Of a DNA stretch of 64,000 bases, positions 56,520 to 64,000 are shown in pieces. The position numbers were made by a program, and so were the translations under genes. The notes under the pieces are model-generated. The model saw only the letters and a list, made by a program, of their open reading frames with translations, had not been told where the DNA came from and made no database searches. The stretch is taken from the NCBI GenBank assembly GCA_030765065.1, contig CM060985.1:175462096-175526095 (forward strand). Direction: 5' to 3'. The DNA comes from Deroplatys truncata (lineage: Eukaryota > Arthropoda > Insecta > Mantodea > Mantidae). Positions within the stretch are counted from its first letter, which is position 1, and each line of letters begins with the position of its first letter.

Positions 56520-58500
56520 ACATAAAAAATTTCCAGATGACAAAACAAGTCTTGAAGATGCTGGTTATCCAGGACGGTCCTCCACATCAAAAACTGAGGG
56601 GAACCACAACACCATTGATGTCACGTTGCAGAAAGATCGATGATTAACAATAGCGAAAATTGCAGACATTATGCACATTTTGTATGGGTCAGTTGAAGAC
56701 ATAATTTGTAATGATTTGGGCTACAGAAAAGTGGGTTCCAGGAGTGTTCCATTAGGAACAGATGTCTCATCGGGTCATGACCTGCCAGCAATGGATCACA
56801 AGGCTTCAGACAAGGACAAAGTTTTCACATGTGATTAGAGCTGGTTTCATCACTACAATCTGGAAACCAAACAACAAAGTGCACAATGGAAACATTCTTC
56901 CAGCACAAGGCCAAAAAAAGCAAAGGTGCAGCCAAGTCATGCATCTTGTGTTTTTCGACAAAATTGGGGTAGTTTATGATCACGTGGTTCCTAAACATAC
57001 CACAGTAACTGCTCAATACTACAGTAAAATCCTTAAAGGACCACTCAGATGAAAATGGCTAAGAAGAGACCAGAACTTGCTGCCATTGATTGGATGGATC
57101 CTCCACCAGGACAATGCCCCTGTTCATCGGGTCATAGCAACACAAGTGACAATCACTCAACTACTGTCCATTCCAAACCAGAGTTCACTCTGATGTAAAC
57201 AGAAGCACGTGCTTCTGCTTGTCACGAACCCAAGAACACACTCTTACGCTAACGTAAGTAGTTCCTTAATACATGTATTGTATTATGAAATATTAGAGCA
57301 GGAAAGGTATAGAACTGCACATTTTATTGCGGTTATCATAAGAACTCATCGTTAAAGGTAATGGATGTATACTAGCTGTTAAGAGATTACAAAATATGAT
57401 TTTCGCCTGCTATTGCGCCAACGCCGCGAGCATCTTGCTGGTTAATACCAACCACTGCCACTCTCTTACATATACAAGAAATGCAGCAATAAATTCCCAG
57501 AGGTGCTATCTGAGTACCGAATAAACACTTTGCGTAACACAGGATATATGATAAGCGAACAGTCATTCATAATACACTAACACACATATGCTCAGCTCAG
57601 GTCAAATCTTGTGATTTAATCAGTTGGTATTTGAGTTCACATGGCAGAGGAAGGTGCGTGTAGTGCGAATAAACTGTTTAAACACAGAAGCGGGAAACAT
57701 TTAAAAAGTGGCTAAAAACAAACAATACTTGCATTAGTGCATATTGCGAAACTAATATCGGATTTTACAGGCGTTTCATTGAGAAGTGTAACCAAAGCAA
57801 GCAGGGAATATAAACAGACATAATACAACATAGAAGAGGATAAAATGTGGGAACTTGTTTTAAGTGCGACAGTGCTGTGGAATTGTGGATAAGCTTGTCA
57901 TTATTTTGGAGAGTAGTTCTGATTCTGATATGGCAGCTGAGTCATCTTCGGAGGATTCGGATTTGGGTGTTGTACTTTTGCCCGAGGATTGTGATTAACG
58001 TTAAGTAATATGTTCATTGCCGCATACTTATAAAATTGATTGTTACCTCAGGTTGCATTTTGAACTATGATTCTCACGCAGAGCGCATTTTTATAGATTT
58101 AAACAATGTTCAACAAGCACATGGGAGGGGAACAAGCAGCCATTATGCGCGGGGATTGCGAACTACTTTCGCGCGGATAATACAAAGAGTTTGTTTTCAG
58201 TGAAAGGCACTCTGGTTTGAAATGGATAGTAGGTATTGAGATCATGCCCCACCCATCATATTCACCGTATCTAGCACCCTGCGATTTCTCCCTGTTTCCA
58301 CGATTGCAAAAAAATACTTTGTGGGCTCCAATTTCAAACCGATAAAGAACTAAATAGTGTTATTTCGTGTATATTGAACAGGATGTCAAACAAGGGCTTC
58401 TCTGAGTGTCCTGAAAAGTGGTTAGAATGTTGGAACCAGTGTGTAGCTTCGGAAGGAGGGTAGTTTGCATTTAGTTAAATTTGAATAAAAAAACTTCCTG
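56520..58500 (+). pseudogene. Mariner transposase remnant split by family X
   Basis: The first part (56540-57162) reads HLVFFDKIGVVYDHVVPKHT and ILHQDNAPVHRVIATQV (both catalytic Asp regions); the second (58230-58500) reads PHPSYSPYLAPCDFSLFPRL with the third acidic position. The 1.07-kb family X element sits exactly between them. There are frameshifts throughout. Confidence 0.85.
57163..58230 (-). mobile_element. Family X non-autonomous element, copy A
   Basis: It is inserted in a mariner gene, so the boundaries are well defined: GTCCATTCCAAACCAGAG left, CTCTGGTTTGAAATGGATA right. A short plus-strand frame ends it: LESSSDSDMAAESSSEDSDL, then GVVLLPEDCD and TAA at 57996-57998. The Ser/Asp-rich stretch resembles N-termini of many insect transposases, so it may be a remnant of the parent's first exon. 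The transposon class is unknown. Confidence 0.75.
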
Positions 58501-58917
58501 GTGGCTAAACCAAAAAAAGTTTTCCCATTATTTTTTGATCCACACTCGTATAATGCTTCTCAGAATATTTAAACTCATTACATCCCCTGATGTTCGAGTA
58601 TACAAGTTTGTCCAACTCCTCCTCCAGTTTCCTAAACACATAGGGTGGTGTGCACCAACCTGGAGTAAGCTCCACTTTCGTAGTAAACTACTACTCAAAC
58701 CAACACTCGGCGACTTCCATGCAAGAGTAAACTGCTTCCAAAGAATTTTACTCCTTTCAGATACTCCCAGATTAAATTACCATAGAAGTAAATGTCGGAG
58801 AGCACCATCGTGTAGTATGTTACTACGGAATTAAATAGAGCACAAATATAGGTTACAATTTGCTCTTGCGACCTGGATGGAGTAATACTAACCTGTCAAT
58901 TGAACTAGAATACCATA
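58501..58917. other. Unassigned stretch
   Basis: A plus-strand frame at 58481-58834 shows no family features. Confidence 0.35.
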
Positions 58918-59314
58918 TTGTATTTGGAGGAAGACATTTTTGACGCGTTCATGGATTACTTAGATAACATTGATGATCTCGATGAAGAAAACAGCGATTA
59001 CTTAGGTTACATTGATGATCTTGATGGCAAAAAAAAAATAAAACAACAGAAATGCGATAGTGCTATGCAAGAACCATATAATACTTATACAGAGAGAGAG
59101 AGAGAGAGAGAGAAAGTTTAATGAACATTTCAGTATTAGGAAAGAATCTTATACATGCCTTTTGAACCTGCTTGGAGAACATTTCAACAAAACTCAGACA
59201 CAAATTCATCTCTATAATCCAAATTGTAATTATTGTTATGCGTCCTATAATTGTTTCGTACCGGAATATTTCAGAAGCTTGAGCCAGCATTACGATGAAT
59301 TTAACATAATGTGA
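58918..59314 (+). pseudogene. Possible Harbinger-type transposase N-terminus
   Basis: An acidic start (IFDAFMDYLDNIDDLDEENS) with an internal repeat (two copies of GYIDDLD-like text) is followed, after an (AG)n tract at 59093-59113 and a frame change, by FNEHFSIRKESYTCLLNLLG. That block resembles the FxxxFRMS...F..LL segment of Harbinger nucleases. No catalytic region follows. This is a tentative call. Confidence 0.4.
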
Positions 59315-59685
59315 CAGTCTTTCACTGTATTAAAGGGAGATATTTAAAATTGACTTAACGCGATGTAACTTAAAAGTTTGGCATCAAACTTTTCCCTCCC
59401 ATTACGTCAAGTTTGATTTCACATGGTAATTACAACCAGTCGGTACTAGCTCGAAGTAATAAAAGTACTATGAATTAAGAGTCACTCTCATTACGTTAAG
59501 TGCATGCCAATTATACCTTTAGTGTACCAGCATTTTCATCACGTTAAGCAAAGTTCATCGTAATCCCGAATATTACAGGCGATCTTATATATAAACGTTC
59601 ACCACGCGTCTGCTGGCTGTTTATTTCACTGCGTTGTTGGAGCACTTTTGAGGTTAAGAGCAAGGTACCTACACATATAAATATA
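59315..59685. other. Unassigned stretch
   Basis: Nothing recognised. Confidence 0.4.
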
Positions 59686-59686
59686 C

Positions 59687-59950
59687 ATGAGTGTCGTCCT
59701 CCGTGGACTAGTGGTACCGTGCTAGCCTCTAGTTCCCAAGGTCGCGGGTTCAAACCCGGCGGAGGGCGATGGATTTTTTCGGGCGTAAAAATTGTTAGCA
59801 CGGCTTCCTTCGGAAGGGAAGTAAAGCCGGTGGTCCCGTGTTGTAGATTTACAGCATGTAAAAGAACCTCAAGCCTGATAAAGAGGCCTCTGAGCAAAAT
59901 TACACGTGTTTCACGCCCACTATAGAATGGGATGCTAAGAACCATAGTAG
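59687..59950 (+). repeat. tRNA-derived SINE
   Basis: A box GTGGACTAGTGGTACC (about 59703-59718) and B box GGTTCAAACCC (59747-59757) are intact with tRNA-like spacing. The tRNA-unrelated body holds CTTCCTTCGGAAGGGAAGTAA and CATGTAAAAGAACCTCAAG. It is the best-preserved SINE in the window and may still bind pol III factors. Confidence 0.85.
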
Positions 59951-60339
59951 TTAAAGAGCGTCCATAAATAAAACTCAATTTTTTTATACATGAGTGTTAA
60001 GAAAATAAAAGGCAATTCTTCTTCACTTTCACAGATTTCCCACACACTGTGTGTGGAATTGACTGCACGCATGTTACTATTTTGTACCCATCCGTGAATA
60101 TGGTGAACTTTTCCAAAATCAGAAAGGGTATTCTCTATCAACACGCAAGTGATATGCGGTGCAAAATGAAGATTAGAAACATTGTTTCCAGAATTTTAAG
60201 CTGCTCTTCAGTATGTTTCCCGTCGCTAGAATTATTAAACTCGTCAATCACAACATTTCAGCATCTTATAACACGTTTGGCTTTTGTGCATTACTTCGGT
60301 CCTCATTGAAAACATTAATAAAAGTAACTTCTCGTGAAT
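59951..60339 (-). other. Unrecognised sequence with minus-strand coding look
   Basis: The minus strand reads FNNSSDGKHTEEQLKILETM near 60170-60230 and, in another frame, SDFGKVHHIHGWVQNSNMRA (60050-60120). It may be a broken transposon gene. I cannot name the family. Confidence 0.3.
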
Positions 60340-60430
60340 CAGGAACCTAAGCTTATATATATAACCCTAACCTAACCTCCTGTAAATCAGAAACGTAAAA
60401 AACTAATAAACCTAAAATAAAAAGTAATTA
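60340..60430 (-). repeat. TTAGG-rich dispersed repeat, inverted copy
   Basis: AAGCTTATATATATAACCC, TAACCTAACCTCC and TCAGAAACGTAAAAAAC are complementary to the units at 8998 and 38779. Confidence 0.65.
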
Positions 60431-60952
60431 AGAACGCACGTTACGAGTGTTGGCGGTATCTCACTTTGAACTTTGAAAACCGACGTAATGCAGGTTGTCA
60501 CATGCTTTTTACACTCATATTGTTTAAATGGATTTTCTTTATTTCTACCAACAAACATTTATCTCTTTCGCTGACGTTTCTCCCCTTTTCCTATCGCACA
60601 TAACCTTATTCATGATTGCATCAAGTAAATCGCGCAAACAAAACAATACCTTCGAGAGTAATGAGCTCTTACTTCTGTAGTCATAACTAAAAGAGTAAAT
60701 TGTAATTGAGCTCTCCAACATTACTTTCGGGGTGAATTGCTCCCGTAGTGGGGACTTCTTTAGCAAACGTTACTTCCGAAGCAATTTACTCCAACATGGT
60801 GCATGCCACCCATAGTCAGCATCATACTCTTCACTAGCTATAATTAATTGATCATCAGCATACAAAAGTATTGTCAAACAAGAATCCCCCATCTAAATCC
60901 CCATTCCTGAGATTTGTTTTCCTCCATTCCCTAAGCGTTTTATGAATAAATA
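60431..60952. other. Unassigned stretch
   Basis: No frame or repeat recognised. Confidence 0.4.
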
Positions 60953-62121
60953 CAGTAGAATCTCATTAGTACGCTTTTGCAAGGACCTAAGGATTTGGAC
61001 ATCATAGGTAGGAAAACGTGTTAACGAAAATACAAAATCTGCAATTTAAGAACATAGTTATGTAATAAAATCTAATAATTATTATGTCTCCATGGGCAGT
61101 TGAAATAGATTTCAAGTACAATTTTATACTGAATACGATCCGTGTTTCCATGTTAAATTCAATATGTGTTCAAATGGATTTGGATACACAAAACCTGAGA
61201 ATAAATAATCCAAGCTTTTATGTTGGTCAACTTGGATTTTTGAGGTTATGAATGTTTTTGAGAAAATAAATTGCAAATTATGGAAGTGACAATAGTACCT
61301 TTGCTTTGTGTTTTATTACACTTATGATAACAATTTCCGCTAAAAAAAGAAAACAAAATTATGTGCATGCATCATGTTACAAGTACAATGGACGATAGTA
61401 AGTCTGGCATATTCAATACGATTTGAATACTGTAGGTGCTTCCATGCAACAAATTTCGTTTCGATCCTTTTCTGATCCTATTTTCCAAGAGGAAAGTTTT
61501 GTTTTAGCATTTTTCCGTCCTTTAAAAGCAGTTTCAATCAATTTAGGTTTGCTAACAATCGTGTTTAAGGTTGACAGAGGAATGTTTAACTTCCGCATTA
61601 TATCCACATGTTTCATATTTGGATTGTGGTATACTTCAAGGATTTTCAGTTTTTCAATGTTGGTTATTTACTACACTTTCTTTTTTTCATTGCAAATGAA
61701 AAGTTAAAATACAATCTACGCATGTTTGGTTAACACTCAACAGTAGAAACTATCGTTGGCGTTTACCATGCCAGGTAAAGCATTCTCTATCCCACCCACA
61801 TAAATCGTGTCACACAATTATTTACATACATGCATGTGATTGGCTGCCGGTATCCACCCCGTGACCAAGGATTGACCAAAGTAGCAAACAGAGGACGTCA
61901 AACTTTGAACGTGTTAAGCGCCTACTCCCACTGGACTGACCAAGGATTGGCCAAAACAGCGAATGAGGACGTCAAACTTCAAACGTAGTAAGCGGGATTG
62001 GGAAAATGCACTAAGCAAACGTTATTTATTACATTTGATGATTTGGTACTGGGACTTTTATAATTCGACGTAATAAACGGGAAAACTTGTTAATGAGGAA
62101 CATGCTAACGAGATTCCACTG
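60953..62121 (-). mobile_element. pogo/Tigger-type element, internally deleted
   Basis: 1169 bp with TA on both sides and ends CAGTAGAATCTCATTAGTA and CAGTGGAATCTCGTTAGCA (complement). It contains only the N-terminal part of a transposase. It is a different subfamily from the copy at 53792. Confidence 0.9.
61413..61700 (-). pseudogene. pogo/CENP-B-type DNA-binding N-terminus
   Basis: MKHVDIMRKLNIPLSTLNTI and the following KLIETAFKGRKNAKTKLSSW form the CENP-B N-terminal helix-turn-helix and the start of the linker. Sequence complementary to 61620-61700 appears to continue the N-terminus. The DDE domain is deleted. Confidence 0.75.
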
Positions 62122-62330
62122 TATTTAAAATAAGATAGGAGATAAGCAGCAGCCCTGTTTAAGTCTCTTTTAATAGGAAATGATTCTGAAATAGTGTTTC
62201 CTGTTTTACAGCACTCTCTGCATCCACATATAACTTCCAAATAGCCTTAACATAGGACTAAAAAGTATATAAATTAAATTGTCCTTGCATCTTATTTCTA
62301 AATATTTAAAGCTTGCATTGGCCAACTCAC

Positions 62331-62630
62331 CTAATTTTGCGCACTTGCATGTTTGGCTGCTGATGGTACCCCAAAAAAACTCCCCATGTGACACAACAGA
62401 AGATCACACTGTCTACATTTATAAGTTGTCTGTTTATTCCTTCTGATGGAACACTTCTCTTTCTCTCTACACAAAGCGCACATTTTTGCATGACCTAAGA
62501 TTTTCCCTAAATGATGAAAACTAGAGGTTGCAGTTCGGTTAGTTCTTTTCCTGCGTATATGCATGCAAGATGTTTCGTAAGCTGATGCACCTAGTTTTTC
62601 TTGACACCATGAGCTGCACATGCTGATCAG
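62331..62630 (-). pseudogene. piggyBac-like transposase C-terminal cysteine-rich end
   Basis: KMCALCREKEKCSIRRNKQT followed by TYKCRQCDLLLC gives CxxC...CxxC...C spacing typical of the C-terminal zinc-binding domain of piggyBac transposases, which reads terminal DNA. The catalytic part is missing. Confidence 0.6.
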
Positions 62631-63040
62631 TTTGTGAGGTCATACATAATGAATGAGTTCAAAATGTAATATATGCAAAATCTTAACGGGCATTACTGAT
62701 TCCTAAGTCCAACATCTGTTGTCCACCAATATTGTCTTTTTCTTTTGTCTCTCTCTCTCTCTTACTCTTTTACATACGCATGTCCCCCCCCCCCCCAATC
62801 TCTCACTAAGGTACGAAGTAGTAGTAAAAATGGATAACTGATATCCTGCAGCATAGGATGCAATAAGATAAACAATTTACATGACGGAGTTCACATCATC
62901 TGCTGCTAAATGTTCTTGCCCATTTACTGTTGGTTACTAGAGGTCACTATTATACAGTCCAAATCTCTTGACATTTGAAGCATGTCCACACTAATGTGGC
63001 ACAAGTGAATAACAGCAGTGCAGCGTTGCCTCATATCAGT
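62631..63040. other. Low-complexity stretch
   Basis: Contains a (CT)n run (62750-62762) and a 14-base C run (about 62783-62796). Nothing else was recognised. Confidence 0.6.
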
Positions 63041-63042
63041 AC

Positions 63043-64000
63043 GAGGGTGGTCTGAAAAGTTTCCGACCTCAACATGAAGATGGCAGCACTCGTAAATAAA
63101 AGCTAGTGAATTTCGTTGTTCATCTGTTGACAGTTACTCACCAAAGTTTCAGCCATTTTGGACGCCCAGTTGTTATGTAACAGTCATTTGAGTGAGGTGA
63201 TGTGAGTGTTTTTATGAAAATGGACAAAATCGATTATCGAGCTGTCATTAAATATTTGTTTTTGAAAGACAATATGCCTACACAAATCAAAGATGAGTTG
63301 GATTCTGTGTATTGGGACTCTGTGCCATCATTTACCACAGTAAAATTTTGGGCAGCTGAATTAAACGTGGCCATGAGAGCTTGGGAGACGAACATTCGGG
63401 ACTCCAAAAATTGCAACTATCAACGAAAACATCGCCAAAGTTCACCAAATGGTGCTAGACGACCGCCGAATTAAAGTGAGAGAGATAGCAGAGGCTATGA
63501 ACATGTCAAAAGAACGTTTTTGTCACATATTAAATCAACATTTAGGCATGAGAAAGATGTCCGCGCGTTGGGTGCCGCGTTTGCTCACGTTTGACCAAAA
63601 ACGTGTTCGAATGAACATTTCCAATGCTCTGTTGGCGCAGTTTAGGCGCAATAAATCCGAGTTTTGGCCCGATTAATTACTGTAGATGAAACTTGGATAC
63701 ACCATTATACGCCCGAAACAAAAATACAGTCCAAACAGTGGACAGCAAAGGGGGAACTGGCTCCAAAAAAAGCAAAAACTGTTTTTTCAGCTGGGAAAGT
63801 GGTGGCAACTTTAATCAATTATCTTCAAAAAGGAAAAACCATTACAGGAGCATACTACACATCATTACTTGACAAGCTGAAGGCAGAACTTGCGGAAAAA
63901 CGTCCACATTTGCAGAAAAAGAAAATCCTGTTTCACCAAGACAATGCACCGTCTCAAGCCTCAGCGGTTGCAATTGCGAAAATCCATGAATTACGGTTTG
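63043..64000 (+). mobile_element. Mariner element M, copy 2, cut by window end
   Basis: It starts with TA (63041-63042) then CGAGGGTGGTCTGAAAAGTT. It is homologous to 47465-48738 in reverse. About 320 bases are expected beyond the window. Confidence 0.93.
63202..64000 (+). pseudogene. Mariner transposase of element M copy 2, incomplete
   Basis: 63202-63474 encodes IDYRAVIKYLFLKDNMPTQI and KFWAAELNVAMRAWET, with a frameshift near 63365. 63449-63676 encodes VREIAEAMNMSKERFCHILN and MRKMSARWVPRLLTFDQKRV. Reading continues through ITVDETWIHHYTPETKIQS (63672 on, after a frame change) toward KKILFHQDNAPSQ (about 63920-63957). It is better preserved than copy 1 and keeps both HDE and HQDNA catalytic contexts. 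Confidence 0.88.

Noticed and set aside
58481-58834. 117-codon plus-strand frame
   Set aside because: It overlaps the mariner end and then runs through sequence with no domain, bias or repeat support.
52478-64000. QNG1 last exon
   Set aside because: I scanned for an acceptor followed by the expected EIRGCS-like motif and found none; reported as missing and not guessed.

Overview
The window is AT-rich, eukaryotic, and looks like an arthropod (most likely insect) nuclear genome. It carries one spliced host gene scattered over more than 31 kb among several layers of transposable elements. Evidence for an insect is the set of mariner, Tc1, pogo, hAT, Harbinger-like, piggyBac-like, Penelope-like, LINE and Ty3/gypsy-type remnants, tRNA-derived SINEs and TTAGG-rich dispersed repeats. 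There are no operons, ribosome binding sites or bacterial features. Most long open frames are decayed transposon proteins or shadows of them.

The clear host gene is a plus-strand QNG1/DUF2419 (queuosine 5'-phosphate N-glycosylase, queuine salvage) gene. Six coding exons can be placed with GT-AG boundaries and matching phases: 21093-21191, 30897-31124, 40477-40636, 41927-42040, 42146-42260 and 52407-52477. They encode about 262 residues. The C-terminal exon(s) were not found and probably lie beyond the window. Introns 1, 2 and 5 are about 9-10 kb each and consist almost entirely of mobile DNA. A second possible transcription-unit start (CCAAT box, ATG exon, two paralogous exon-like blocks) lies at 7431-7995.

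Layout. 1-6850: a minus-strand Ty3/gypsy-like element with LTR, primer site, coiled-coil gag and pol, broken by stops and frameshifts. 6850-15500: non-coding DNA with fold-back elements, a tRNA-like SINE head and a candidate 3.6-kb element with short terminal inverted repeats. 15500-20430: Tc1, LINE RNase H, solo LTR and hAT fragments plus a 1.1-kb non-autonomous element. 21067-30896: QNG1 exon 1 and an intron holding a solo LTR, a mariner/DDE mosaic and a Penelope inverted pair. 30897-40476: exon 2, a second Penelope inverted pair split by a 1.87-kb ORF1-only element, about 17 copies of a 147-bp tandem repeat, and a hAT-type element with a perfect 8-bp target duplication. 40477-42260: exons 3-5. 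42300-52400: mariner, Tc1/IS630, Penelope and LINE remnants and nested repeats. 52407-64000: exon 6, two LTRs, two pogo/Tigger elements, mariner, Harbinger-like, piggyBac-like and SINE sequences, and the start of a mariner copy cut by the window edge.

The most unusual observations are: two LTR families in which primer-binding-site-like units are reiterated inside the LTR end; an insertion that encodes only an L1-ORF1-like protein behind a 2A-like NPGP motif, with a proven 11-bp target duplication; duplicated exon-like modules near 7.7-8.0 kb; and head-to-head Penelope pairs, one starting about 15 bp after a QNG1 splice donor. All calls come from reading the sequence; no database search was run.
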